Assembly (NCBI GenBank): GCA_036558305.1
Contig: DATBFX010000381.1
Span: forward strand, 1-10,483
From: DATBFX01 sp036558305
Lineage (GTDB): Bacteria > Chloroflexota > Chloroflexia > Thermomicrobiales > UBA6265
Direction of reading: 5' to 3'
Length of the DNA: 10,483 nucleotides
Positions 1 through 7,473 of this stretch are shown one piece after another (positions within the stretch are counted from its first letter, which is position 1; each line of letters opens with the position of its first letter). The notes under the pieces are model-generated. The model was not told the origin of the DNA. It saw only the letters and a program-made list of their open reading frames with translations, and ran no database searches. Made by a program: the position numbers and the translations under genes.

Positions 1-3
1 GCC

Positions 4-630
4 GTGTTCACGACAAGGGCGCAGCAAGCGGCGCCCCTACGATGGGTGGTCCTATCGGTCTTGGCGACAGCGGCAATCGTGTTTACGCCCGGCGCCTTCG
101 CCCAAACCGCGACGCCGACACCCGACACCCCGCCGCCGGAACTCTGCCGGGTCGCGCCGATCTCATTCGAGGACCTCCAAGCGATCCTCGCCACACCGAT
201 CGCAACTCCCTCCGCCTCCCCAACAGCGCCAACGATTCCCGAAGGCACACCCGCCGATCCGGAAACCGCTGCCGGCATCACCGCGACCCTTCACGAACTG
301 ATCGCCTGCTTCAATGCCGGCGAAGTCCTCCGCGCCTACAGCCTCTACACGCCGGACTATCTGCGACGCATCTACTCCACCCAGGACCCGCCCACCGAGG
401 CGGCCTACGCCGTGCTGGCAACCCCGCAACCGGCGGACGCGGACGCGCGCTCGGCCATCCTTGACGTCGCCGGCGTTCGCGTCTTCGACGATGGGAGCGC
501 CGGCGCGAACGTCACCATCCGTTACGCACACATCCCCGTGCCGAAGACGTTTTTCTTCACCTTCGTCCGCGCCGGCGATCGCTGGTTGATCGCCGGCGCC
601 CTCGGCGAAATCTCCTTCTCGGTGCCGTAG
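4..630 (+). CDS. Secreted protein with NTF2-like C-terminal region
   Basis: This encodes 208 residues from a GTG at 4; an in-frame GTG at 46 or a start left of the window is also possible, because the upstream region is missing. Residues 1-13 are a basic n-region, 14-28 are hydrophobic, and AFA at 31-33 looks like a signal peptidase I site, so the protein is probably exported. A Pro/Thr linker (34-46) leads to a C-x-V-x-P segment at 48-52 and another Pro/Thr/Ala-rich stretch. From about residue 88 the pattern (helix with LIACFNAGE, then RAYSLYTPDYLRR, then strands ending in RAGDRWLIAGALGEI) resembles the NTF2/SnoaL-like alpha+beta cone fold. No catalytic residues can be assigned and no substrate is evident. 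It converges on the Cys-rich gene with a 13-bp gap. The reading frame is secure; the fold is inferred from pattern only. Confidence 0.8.
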   Translation: MFTTRAQQAAPLRWVVLSVLATAAIVFTPGAFAQTATPTPDTPPPELCRVAPISFEDLQAILATPIATPSASPTAPTIPEGTPADPETAAGITATLHELIACFNAGEVLRAYSLYTPDYLRRIYSTQDPPTEAAYAVLATPQPADADARSAILDVAGVRVFDDGSAGANVTIRYAHIPVPKTFFFTFVRAGDRWLIAGALGEISFSVP

Positions 631-643
631 CCCGCTACCCCGA

Positions 644-2401
644 TCATCTGCGCCGCCCCTGGTCCGGGGTCTGCGTGCACTGCGATGGGAAATTGATGTG
701 CGAAGTGTCGGCCGTCGGGCAACACCACGGCTCCGGTCCGTTCGCCCCCGGTCCGAAGACGTTGAACGGCTTGTCCTGCGGGCAGCAGCCGTGGTGGAAG
801 CACATCGCCGGGTCCGCGCAGCACCAATGGTCGGTGTGGTTGTCGTCATCGTTGCTGCAACACGTTTCGGTGTCGTGGTGACAGCATGGGCCATCGCTGG
901 TGTAGGTGTTGACGTTGTTGTGGCCGCACGGGACGTCCGTGAGGAGGTCGCAACAGCCGTCGGTACCGCAGAATTCGGTCTTCCCGACCTCCGCCACGAT
1001 GCAGCACCGGCCGGCCGTCTCGCACGGTGGTTGGCCCGAGGCGCACAGGCATTCGCCGGTGAGGCAGGTCTGGTCCTCCGGGCAACAGATGTCGTCGCAA
1101 GCGCGGAGGACGGGGCAGCAGTTCAACCCCGACTCGTCGCACGCCCCCGGACAACAGGTGCCGCCGCAGCAGGTCTCGCCCTGGTTGCAGCAGTGCGCGT
1201 TGTTCCCCTCACCGCAGGGCGGACCGAACTGGCAGCAGACGGCGGCGTCGGCCGCGGAGAAGGCGCCAGGATCGCAGCAGGTGCTGCCGGCGCAGGCCGA
1301 GCAGCACCGACCGCTGCAGCAGGTTTGACCGCTCGCGCAGCAGGTGCCATGGCAACAGAGCGCATTGGCGCCGTTCCGGCAACCGGAGTTGTCGATCGCG
1401 TTGACGCACTGCCCATTCGCGCAGACCTGGCAGCCGGAGGAGCCACATGCCTGCCCGTTCTTGGCGGGATTGGGTTGGCAGTTGCCGGATACGCACCGTC
1501 CGCACTCCGGGCAGCCGTTGTCGTCGCAGCAGGCGACGGCCTTGCAGACGCCGCCGCAACAGATCCCGTCGGGGCAGTGCGTGTTGTCCTCCTTGGCAAC
1601 ACATTGTCCGCCCTTGCAGGTTTGGCAAGGGCCGCAATCGGGGACGCAGCAGTCGTCGGGGTTCTTGCAGACCTGACCGTTGGCGCAGCAGATCTCGCCG
1701 AGGGGACAGCAATCGTCTGTGCCGGTCGTGTCATTGTGGCAGATTCGGCTCGGCGTGCAGCAGTCGTTATTCTCGTCGCACACTTCGATCTCGCTGCAGC
1801 ACTTCGCCTCGGCCCCGGTACCGCAGATGCGCGCTGTCGGGCAGCATTTGCCGTCGATGCAGCGCTGGGTTTCCTTGTCGCAGCACTTCTCGCCGCAGCG
1901 ATCCTCGTTCGCGCAGCACTCGTTCGCCGAGACGCAGCTGTTGTCCGGGCAGCAGCGGTCGCCGTGGGTGCAGCGCGACCTACAGGCGTAGGTGCCGCCG
2001 CCGGCCTGCTTGCAGGTCGCGCAGTGGGGGCAGAGGTCGTCGCTCGCGCTGCACCGCCCGCCATGGCAGAGGCCGCATTGCCCGCAGGCGGTGTCGTCCG
2101 GCCGCGAATTGCAGTTGAAGGTCGAGGTATTGCACTCCTTGCACACGCTGCAGCGGGAAGGCTTGGCGACGCACGCACCGCCGGCGCAGACGCCGCAACT
2201 GCCGCAGAGGGTGCCGTCCGGCCGCGGCGTGCAGTGTCCGTTCCTGTTGCATCGCTGACACGACCCCGCCGCCTCGGCCTCGTCGACCTCGGCGGCAAGG
2301 AGCCCGGCGGCGATCGTGCCCGCCAATCCCTTGATCAGACCGCGTCTGGACGATGCGACGGCGATCGAACGCGCCCATCGATCGAACTTTTGACCGTCCA
2401 T
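644..2401 (-). CDS. Tat-exported cysteine-rich repeat protein
   Basis: This encodes 585 residues starting at ATG 2401, with a strong AAAGGGGAG Shine-Dalgarno at 2408-2416, 6 nt from the start. The N-terminus carries twin arginines (SSRRGLIKG, R19-R20), a hydrophobic stretch and an AEAA cleavage-like site at 42-45, as in Tat signals. I count about 112 Cys in the protein (19%), many as CC pairs. Residues 60-77 and 100-117 form two 40-residue-period repeats (RPDxTxCGxCGxCxGGxC). The middle holds many CC-x(4-8)-CC units such as CCxGxCC. Residues around 490-550 add histidines between the cysteines (CCHHD, DHWCC, CFHHGCC), which could bind metal. Such proteins are often mislabelled by Cys-rich similarity hits, so I assign no enzyme function. 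It is either disulfide-bonded outside the cell or a metal binder. It lies 114 bp downstream of the toroid-protein gene on the same strand and may share its transcript. Confidence 0.85.
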   Translation of the reverse strand: MDGQKFDRWARSIAVASSRRGLIKGLAGTIAAGLLAAEVDEAEAAGSCQRCNRNGHCTPRPDGTLCGSCGVCAGGACVAKPSRCSVCKECNTSTFNCNSRPDDTACGQCGLCHGGRCSASDDLCPHCATCKQAGGGTYACRSRCTHGDRCCPDNSCVSANECCANEDRCGEKCCDKETQRCIDGKCCPTARICGTGAEAKCCSEIEVCDENNDCCTPSRICHNDTTGTDDCCPLGEICCANGQVCKNPDDCCVPDCGPCQTCKGGQCVAKEDNTHCPDGICCGGVCKAVACCDDNGCPECGRCVSGNCQPNPAKNGQACGSSGCQVCANGQCVNAIDNSGCRNGANALCCHGTCCASGQTCCSGRCCSACAGSTCCDPGAFSAADAAVCCQFGPPCGEGNNAHCCNQGETCCGGTCCPGACDESGLNCCPVLRACDDICCPEDQTCLTGECLCASGQPPCETAGRCCIVAEVGKTEFCGTDGCCDLLTDVPCGHNNVNTYTSDGPCCHHDTETCCSNDDDNHTDHWCCADPAMCFHHGCCPQDKPFNVFGPGANGPEPWCCPTADTSHINFPSQCTQTPDQGRRR

Positions 2402-2500
2402 GCGCCGCTCCCCTTTCCCTGGTCTGCGTTACGGCTTCGACATCGGGCCGGTAGGAGATTCCCGGGTGGTGCTGCATGGTACCGCGTCGGGTGCGACCGT

Positions 2501-2514
2501 CGCCTGGTCAGGCG
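2501..2514 (-). terminator. Small hairpin after the toroid-protein gene
   Basis: CGCCT and AGGCG form a 5-bp stem with a 4-nt loop, starting 2 nt beyond the stop codon at 2516-2518. There is no U-run after it on the minus strand, so it is at best a weak or partial terminator. It may allow readthrough into the Cys-rich gene. Confidence 0.25.
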
Positions 2515-2515
2515 C

Positions 2516-3580
2516 CTACGGAACCGGCAGGACCGGCAAGAATGCTCCCGCAAGTGCGGTCAGCGCCGCGATCGTGCTGCCGAGGTCTTCCGTGGGATCG
2601 CCATCGGTGGAGGTCCGGAAGCCGCCGCTGTCGTTCTGGTATTCGAGGAGCCCGGACACGGGGTCGCCCCACTTCTTGGCTTTCGGGTTCTCTCCCACAG
2701 CGATCAGGGCCGAGAGCACGAGTCCGGTCGTGTTCGGATCCGGGATGTAGTCCGGAATGGGCGCGAACTCCCGCCCCTGGAACTGGACCGCGCGGAAAAA
2801 GGCGACGGCCTTGCCGATCCCCTTGTCATCGCCGTGGCCGGCGGCGACCAGTGCCTGCACGACGTAGGCGGTCGACCCCGCGTCGCCCGATCCCGGATCG
2901 GTCGTGCCGGCGTACCCCCACGACCCGTCCGCGATCTGTGCCGCCACGATGGTTGGGATCGCCTTCACCTCAATCGCCGCGCCGACGGCCGCGAGCGCCA
3001 TCACGACGAGGGCGCTCTCGAGCAGGAGACTCCCGTAGACACCGGTCTTCGCATCCCAACTGCCGGTCAGCCGCGCGACCAGATCGACGCCACCGACGTC
3101 GCGGGGATCGGCGCCGGCCGCCACGAGCGCCATGACGACCTGAGCGATACCACCATAACCCCCGAGGACCCCCGCCATGGTGTCCCAAACGGCCGAGTTA
3201 GCCTGCTGCAGGTAGGCCACGGCCTCGTCCGTCTCGACGTCGAGGCCGGCGTTGCGCAGCGCGATCAGCAGGCTGACGACCGAGGCCGTCGTCCCGACGG
3301 TCGGGGGCACCGGGTCGCTCTGGGACGCGGCGTTTGGGTCCAGAAAACTGCCGTCCGCTTGTTGCTGTGACTCGATCCACTTCAATCCGACCTTAAGCAC
3401 GCTCTGCTTGGCAAGCCGCTTTTGCGTCCGCGCGGCCGTCGGGGTGGCCGGAGCCGCCGCAACGCCCTCGGCGCGTGAGCCCAAAAGACCGCCAAGAGTG
3501 ACGCCGGCGATCCCGCCAAGGAGCACGCGCCGAGACGGCGCGATCGTGGGAGTCCATCGGTCGAACCGCTTGCTGTCCAT
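2516..3580 (-). CDS. Exported prenyltransferase/squalene-cyclase-repeat (alpha/alpha toroid) protein
   Basis: This encodes 354 residues from ATG 3580, chosen because it has an AGGAGGGG Shine-Dalgarno at 3586-3593 and begins a clear export signal; the open frame runs to 3736 but that part is Arg-rich and lacks family character. The N-terminus MDSKRFDRW is followed by twin arginines (SRRVLLGG, R17-R18), a Gly/Leu hydrophobic run and a VAAA cleavage-like site (40-43). The mature part alternates Ala/Leu helices with Q-x(n)-DGSF/W motifs: QQQADGSF (72-79), AAQIADGSWGY (213-223) and YQNDSGGF (314-321). These are QW-like repeats of the terpenoid-cyclase/prenyltransferase toroid fold. The DxDD acid of squalene-hopene cyclases is absent (DAGSTAY at 233-239 is in a similar place), so a binding or scaffold role is more likely than cyclisation. 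It precedes the Cys-rich gene on the same strand. Confidence 0.85.
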   Translation of the reverse strand: MDSKRFDRWTPTIAPSRRVLLGGIAGVTLGGLLGSRAEGVAAAPATPTAARTQKRLAKQSVLKVGLKWIESQQQADGSFLDPNAASQSDPVPPTVGTTASVVSLLIALRNAGLDVETDEAVAYLQQANSAVWDTMAGVLGGYGGIAQVVMALVAAGADPRDVGGVDLVARLTGSWDAKTGVYGSLLLESALVVMALAAVGAAIEVKAIPTIVAAQIADGSWGYAGTTDPGSGDAGSTAYVVQALVAAGHGDDKGIGKAVAFFRAVQFQGREFAPIPDYIPDPNTTGLVLSALIAVGENPKAKKWGDPVSGLLEYQNDSGGFRTSTDGDPTEDLGSTIAALTALAGAFLPVLPVP

Positions 3581-3914
3581 GCTCGCCCCTCCTCGCACCC
3601 ATCGCTTTGGCCGATCGTGGCGGCCGGCTGACACTGGTCGCACCGTCCGAAGACGTCGTTGCCGCCGATGACGCGGGAGGGGACATCGCCGGACCCGCCG
3701 GTTCCCCGGTGCTCGTGCAACGTCGGACGAGCGCATTGGCCATCGGGTCGCGTTCGCCGCGCGACGACGGGCCAGCCGAAGGTGGCTCCCCGACGTGGCA
3801 CCCGGAGCCTATGGTGCCGCCTGGCCGTGCGCATCGGTGACGATCGCCCAAATCACGGCGGCTTGGGTAGGCGACGATTGCCTATCCATCACCGGCGACG
3901 GGCCGGGGACGGGA
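3581..3914. other. Intergenic region without a convincing gene
   Basis: These 334 bp lie between the toroid-protein start and the LuxR-type gene's stop. Short open frames run through it on both strands, but they are Arg-rich and lack ribosome sites or recognisable motifs. It must hold the promoter of the toroid gene unless that is read from the LuxR gene; I see no clear -35/-10 pair, only a possible TAGGCT -10 on the minus strand near 3810. TAGGC and GCCTA (3868-3872 and 3880-3884, 7-nt loop) form a small hairpin about 30 nt past the LuxR stop, with no U-run. Confidence 0.4.
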
Positions 3915-6362
3915 TCAGTCGAGCCCATGCCGTACCGCCCAGGCGGCGGCCTGGCGCCGCGTCGCCACCCCGAGCTTGCCGAGGATGCTCGAGACGTGGT
4001 GCATCACGGTGCGCGGACTCAGCGACAGTTCCGCCGCGATCTCCTTGTCGGTCAAGTGCCGGGCCAGCAGTCGCAACACCTCGGTCTCCCGCGACGTCAA
4101 CCCCACCCCCTGCCCGCGCCCACGCGGCGCGGTCGCGGCATCGCCGCCGGCGACGAGCGCGTTCGCCTCCGCGAAGACCCGCTCCGGCGGCAGAGTCCGT
4201 CCTGCATTCCAGGCCGCGGCAAACGCCTGGGGGCCGAGTCTGGACAGACCTTCCGCTGCCGCCCGTTCGTACAGTGCGCGCTCCGGGAGGCGATTCGTCG
4301 TTCCCGCGAGCTCGCGCCCGGCGGCCACCCATCCGAACAGCCGGGCCGCCGCCTCCGACCGCCCGACCGCGACCCCAAACGCGGCGACGGTCGCGATCAT
4401 GTCGTGCGCGATCGATCGCGGAGATCCCTCCTCGACCGACCCCTTCAGCGCTTCGGCAAGCGCGGAGCGGGCGCCACTCGTCTCGTTCTCCGCGAGCGCA
4501 ACCTGGGCCAGGAAAAGCCGCGTGCGGGCGAGTTCCCAACCGTAACCACGGTCACGTTGCCAGGCCAGCGAATCGTCGAGGATGGCGCGCGCCTGCCCGA
4601 GATCGTGCCGGCCGTAGGCGACGATGCCCAGGTGCAACCACGTCATGCCGATCCAGAAATCGTCGCCCGTCGCGGTGAACAGCGAGAGCGCATCGCCGAA
4701 ACTCACCTCGGCCGCCTGGTACCGCCCCCCATCTTCGTCGACGAGGCCCTCCAGGTAGCGGATGCGGGCCAGATCGGCGATGTCGTCGGCACCGTGGCGG
4801 AGCGCCCGCGCCTCCGCGCAGTACGCGAGGGCGGCGGCATCCTCCTCGCGAAAGTGCGCCAGGAGGGCCGCTCCGATCAGCGCCTCGCGTCGCAGCGCCA
4901 CCGGCGCGTCGTGACCGGCGGCGAGGGCCCGGGCCAGCCGCTGCCCACCCTCGCCGATGTGACTGTCGTGGTACCAGAATCGCCACAGCGACGCGGCGAG
5001 GCGGACCAGTTGCGCCGCCTGGCCGGTCGTTTCCAACCAGTCGAAGGCCGCGCGGAGGTTGTCGTGGTCGGCGGTCAACCGCGGCCACCACTCGTCCAGG
5101 TCCGGTCGCTCCATGTGCCGGTTCGCCTCTTCGGCCAGCGACGCGCACCAGGCGGCGTGACGGTCGCGCGTCGTGCCCGCCTCTCCACTCGCCTCGAGTT
5201 CCTCCAGACCAAACTCCCGAATCGTCTCAAGCATCACGAAACGCGGCGCAGCGTCCGCGTCCGGTTCGCCGTCCGGCGCCTCGACGCGTAGCACCAGGCT
5301 CACGCTCATCAACGATTCCACCCCGGCCAGGACGTCGCTCGCCAAAGGCCCATTCGGGTCCGCGACGGCCACCGCCGCGTCGAGCGTCCAACCGCCGACA
5401 AAAACCGCCAGCCGGCGAAAGAGCGCCTGCTCCTCAACGGACAACAGGTCGTAGCTCCAACCGATCGCCTGGCGCATCGTCCGCAACCGCGCGGGGAGGT
5501 CGCTTGCACCGCCGACCAGCACCGGCAATCGCCGTTCGAGTCGCGCCAGTAGGTCCAGTGGCGGCAGCACCGCGACACGCGCCGCCGCCAACTCGATGGC
5601 GAGCGGCAAACCGTCGATCCGCCGGCAGATCTCGGCGACGGCCGCCGCATTGCCCTCGGTCAGCGCAAACCGCGGGCGTACCGCCTGGGCTCGTTCGACG
5701 AACAAGCGGACCGCCGGTACGTCACTCAGGCGATCGACCGGCAGGTCAACGCCCCGGTCCGGCACCCTCAGTGGCGGTACGGGGACGATGTGCTCCCCCG
5801 AGACGCGCAGGCGGGTGCGACTCGTTAGGACGATCTTCAGACGCGGGCAGGCGGTCAGCAAGTCGACCACCACCGGCGTGGCAGACGTCACCTGCTCGAA
5901 GTTGTCGAGCACGAGCAGCAGCTCCTGGTCCCGGAGAAATGCCCGCAATCGGTCGAGCAGCGGTCGATCGCCCGCCTCGCGCACGCCGAAGTGCCCCGCG
6001 ACGGTGGAGACGACGTCCTCCGGCGTGCGGGCCAACGCCAAGCCGACAAAGACGACGCCGTCGGCGAAGGCCTGGCCCTTCGCGTTGCTCGGGGCAAGCC
6101 CTGAGCTTGCCGAAGGGTCGACCAATGCCTCGGCAACCCGTAGCGCGAGACGTGTCTTGCCGACCCCGCCGGGACCGGTCAACGTCAGGAGGCGCGGGTG
6201 CTCGCGCCGCAGGAGGTCGCAGACCGCGGCCACGTCGGCCTCGCGGCCCAGGAGAGGCGTGAGCGGCGCCGGCAACTGCACCGCGTCGCGCTCCCGCCGC
6301 CAAAGCGGGGTAACGGGGACCAATCCGCGATCGGGACGTTCATCGGGTGTCGCGGTCGACAC
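3915..6362 (-). CDS. STAND ATPase transcriptional regulator with C-terminal LuxR DNA-binding domain
   Basis: This encodes 815 residues from GTG 6362, chosen because GGAGA (6372-6376) lies 9 nt upstream and the protein then begins, as relatives do, with a short tail and PLTPLLGRE. The frame is open to ATG 6497, but that 45-residue extension is Arg-rich with no ribosome site. Domains in order: NB-ARC/AAA-type ATPase with Walker A GPGGVGKT (63-70), Walker B LLLVLDNFE (148-156), sensor-like TSRTRL (180-185) and GLPLA (251-255); a winged-helix region with the typical LETIREFGLEEL; a TPR-like helical region; and a LuxR/GerE helix-turn-helix at 755-815 (LTSRETEVLRLLARHLTDKE...TVMHHVSSILGKL). Members of this architecture bind ATP, oligomerise on ligand or partner sensing and activate transcription. 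The ligand and targets are unknown. A palindromic repeat encodes about 15 extra residues after the Walker A region. A possible -10 (TATCAT, minus strand) lies at 6504-6509. Confidence 0.92.
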   Translation of the reverse strand: MSTATPDERPDRGLVPVTPLWRRERDAVQLPAPLTPLLGREADVAAVCDLLRREHPRLLTLTGPGGVGKTRLALRVAEALVDPSASSGLAPSNAKGQAFADGVVFVGLALARTPEDVVSTVAGHFGVREAGDRPLLDRLRAFLRDQELLLVLDNFEQVTSATPVVVDLLTACPRLKIVLTSRTRLRVSGEHIVPVPPLRVPDRGVDLPVDRLSDVPAVRLFVERAQAVRPRFALTEGNAAAVAEICRRIDGLPLAIELAAARVAVLPPLDLLARLERRLPVLVGGASDLPARLRTMRQAIGWSYDLLSVEEQALFRRLAVFVGGWTLDAAVAVADPNGPLASDVLAGVESLMSVSLVLRVEAPDGEPDADAAPRFVMLETIREFGLEELEASGEAGTTRDRHAAWCASLAEEANRHMERPDLDEWWPRLTADHDNLRAAFDWLETTGQAAQLVRLAASLWRFWYHDSHIGEGGQRLARALAAGHDAPVALRREALIGAALLAHFREEDAAALAYCAEARALRHGADDIADLARIRYLEGLVDEDGGRYQAAEVSFGDALSLFTATGDDFWIGMTWLHLGIVAYGRHDLGQARAILDDSLAWQRDRGYGWELARTRLFLAQVALAENETSGARSALAEALKGSVEEGSPRSIAHDMIATVAAFGVAVGRSEAAARLFGWVAAGRELAGTTNRLPERALYERAAAEGLSRLGPQAFAAAWNAGRTLPPERVFAEANALVAGGDAATAPRGRGQGVGLTSRETEVLRLLARHLTDKEIAAELSLSPRTVMHHVSSILGKLGVATRRQAAAWAVRHGLD
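6076..6117. repeat. REP-like nested palindrome inside the LuxR-type gene
   Basis: Outer arms CCCTTCG (6076-6082) and CGAAGGG (6111-6117) enclose a perfect inner inverted repeat GGCAAGC-CCTGA-GCTTGCC (6093-6111). The 42 bp equal 14 codons and stay in frame, giving the low-complexity peptide PSASSGLAPSNAKG where relatives usually have a short loop between the helix after Walker A and the next strand. The motif with CAAGC/GCTTG arms is of the kind spread in many copies in bacterial genomes as REP elements; copy number cannot be judged here. Confidence 0.6.
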
Positions 6363-6563
6363 GACGCATCGTCTCCGAATCGTCGAGCACGTTCCGAACC
6401 ACGATCGGGCCGAAAAGCGCGCCGGGCGAGATGCCGCGCCGCGGGGGCGCCGTACTCGAGTGCGGGATGAAACCCGCCACGCGGCCACCGTCATCAATGA
6501 GGGATGATATCGCAGCTTTCCGACGAGGGCGGCACAATCGAGTCACAGTCCCGACCTCCGAGG

Positions 6564-7037
6564 TCAGGCTCGATCCACGTTCGCGTCGTCTTCACGGAGG
6601 AGATCGAGAAACGCCCGTGCCGTGACGATGCGCAGCTTGCCGAGGCGCGGGTCGCCGTCGAGGACGAGCAGGTCGGCGTCGCCGGTCACGAGGTAATCGG
6701 CCTCGCCGCCGAGCGCCGAGGCGAGAATGGGTTCGTCGTCGACATCGCGGACCGGAAGCGGGACCTCGCCAGGATCGATTGGTTCACCGTTCGTCAGCAG
6801 GATCGCTAAGAGGTCGGCGACCTCGGCGGCCTCAATGCCGCGGCGTCGAACCCAAGGTCTATTGAGTACGTCACTCAACTCGCCATATTGCTCACGCTCG
6901 TAGAGCAGCCGGAATTCCCCAGCGCGCCATCTTCCCATCAGTTCATGGGGATTACCGCGCTTGATGATCGTTCCACTGACGAAGATGTTGGTGTCAACGA
7001 CGACCCGCAACAACCTCGGCCTCTCGGGCGTGCTCAC
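6564..7037 (-). CDS. PIN-domain toxin (left copy)
   Basis: This encodes 157 residues from GTG 7037, overlapping the antitoxin by 44 nt. An in-frame TTG pair just before RVVVDTN is an alternative start and would match the start of the right copy. It belongs to the PIN_3-type putative ribonuclease toxins. The acidic metal-binding set is present: D15 (VVVDTN), E53 (YGELSDVL), D101 (DDEPILASA) and D120/D122 (VTGDADLL), so the nuclease site looks intact. Such toxins cleave RNA with Mg2+ or Mn2+ and are held inactive by the antitoxin made from the same transcript. The last third (from about residue 102) is nearly identical in DNA to the right copy, whereas the first half is only about one third identical. 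Confidence 0.9.
   Translation of the reverse strand: MSTPERPRLLRVVVDTNIFVSGTIIKRGNPHELMGRWRAGEFRLLYEREQYGELSDVLNRPWVRRRGIEAAEVADLLAILLTNGEPIDPGEVPLPVRDVDDEPILASALGGEADYLVTGDADLLVLDGDPRLGKLRIVTARAFLDLLREDDANVDRA
6598..6728. repeat. 131-bp direct repeat, left copy (toxin 3' end)
   Basis: This matches 7517-7647 at 130 of 131 positions; the single difference is at 6702/7621 (C vs G, giving Glu or Asp in the toxins). It covers the ADYLVTGDADLL catalytic motif and the residues after it. Similarity falls off sharply on both sides. Confidence 0.95.
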
Positions 7038-7320
7038 GACTCGTCCGACGCTCGCGCCGTACGGCCTCGACTTCTGCCGTCACTTCGGCCAGGATCTCGT
7101 CCGGGTCGAGATCGGCGTTTCGCTCCTGAATGCGATCGACCGTCGCCCACGCCTGCTCCAGTCGTGCCTGTCGGTAGCGTTCATACTCATCGACCGGAAT
7201 CACGGCCGCGACTGGCTTCCCGTTCTGCACGAGGACCACACTCTGGTGCCCCTGCTGCACCGCGGCAACAACCTCGTCGAATGTGGTGCGCGCTTCTTCC
7301 GTCGAGATCGTCTTCGCCAT
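6994..7320 (-). CDS. Phd/YefM-type antitoxin (left copy)
   Basis: This encodes 108 residues from ATG 7320, with GGGAGG about 7 nt upstream. The N-terminal domain carries the Phd/YefM signature: TISTEEARTTFDEVVAAV, then VVLVQNGKPVAAVIPVDEYERY, the DNA-binding and dimer fold that represses its own promoter. The C-terminal part (from about residue 55) is charged and helical (DRIQERNADLDPDEILAEV) and would bind and block the PIN toxin. It lies upstream of the toxin in an overlapping pair. It is about 60% identical to the antitoxin at 7919-8230. Confidence 0.9.
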   Translation of the reverse strand: MAKTISTEEARTTFDEVVAAVQQGHQSVVLVQNGKPVAAVIPVDEYERYRQARLEQAWATVDRIQERNADLDPDEILAEVTAEVEAVRRERRTSREHAREAEVVAGRR

Positions 7321-7338
7321 CGTCTTACCTCCCGCCCT

Positions 7339-7391
7339 ATCTCGTCACATCCTACTCCGCCCGGTCCCGCCGCACCAGCCGTTGACACCGG
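7339..7391. repeat. 53-bp direct repeat, left copy (intergenic promoter block)
   Basis: This is identical to 8249-8301 at all 53 positions. It lies between the antitoxin start and the cytochrome relic. On the minus strand it holds TAGGAT (7349-7354), a possible -10 for the antitoxin gene about 30 nt from its ATG. On the plus strand it holds TTGACA (7382-7387), but no -10 follows at proper spacing, unlike the right copy. CCGGT near its middle and ACCGG at its right end could be operator arms. Confidence 0.9.
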
Positions 7392-7416
7392 CTGCAATCG
7401 ATGTCGGAGGATCGTC

Positions 7417-7467
7417 ATGCGCGGTGCATCTCCGCTCTTCATGACCATCCGCACCGTGAGGGTGTAG
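7417..7467 (+). pseudogene. Relic of the cytochrome c gene start
   Basis: This is a 16-codon open frame (MRGASPLFMTIRTVRV, then TAG) after a GGAGG-like ribosome site. It lies in the same place relative to the 53-bp block and antitoxin as the start of the cytochrome c gene at 8372, whose protein begins MRRRATLLVMTIG. The start MR, the MTI at residues 9-11 and the leader just before the ATG (about 10 of 14 bases) match. About 44 bp of leader, including the -10, are missing compared with the right copy. It is best read as the truncated end of a tandem duplication; it is too short to be sure from this sequence alone. Confidence 0.6.
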
Positions 7468-7473
7468 AGCGGT

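Noticed and set aside
698..3370. An 890-codon open frame on the plus strand, opposite the Cys-rich and toroid genes
   Set aside because: It runs antisense across two clearly real genes, is made almost only of Ala, Arg, Val and Gly, has no recognisable domain, and follows from the GC-rich codon pattern of the opposite strand.
3581..3736. N-terminal extension of the toroid protein to the frame's first start at 3736
   Set aside because: It would bury the export signal 52 residues inside the protein, whereas ATG 3580 has a strong Shine-Dalgarno and matches the neighbour's leader.
3795..5291. A 498-codon open frame opposite the LuxR-type regulator
   Set aside because: It is Arg/Pro-rich, antisense to a convincing multi-domain protein, and has no motif.
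6363..6497. N-terminal extension of the LuxR-type protein to ATG 6497
   Set aside because: It has no ribosome site, an Arg-rich composition and no counterpart in the usual architecture; GTG 6362 has GGAGA at good spacing.
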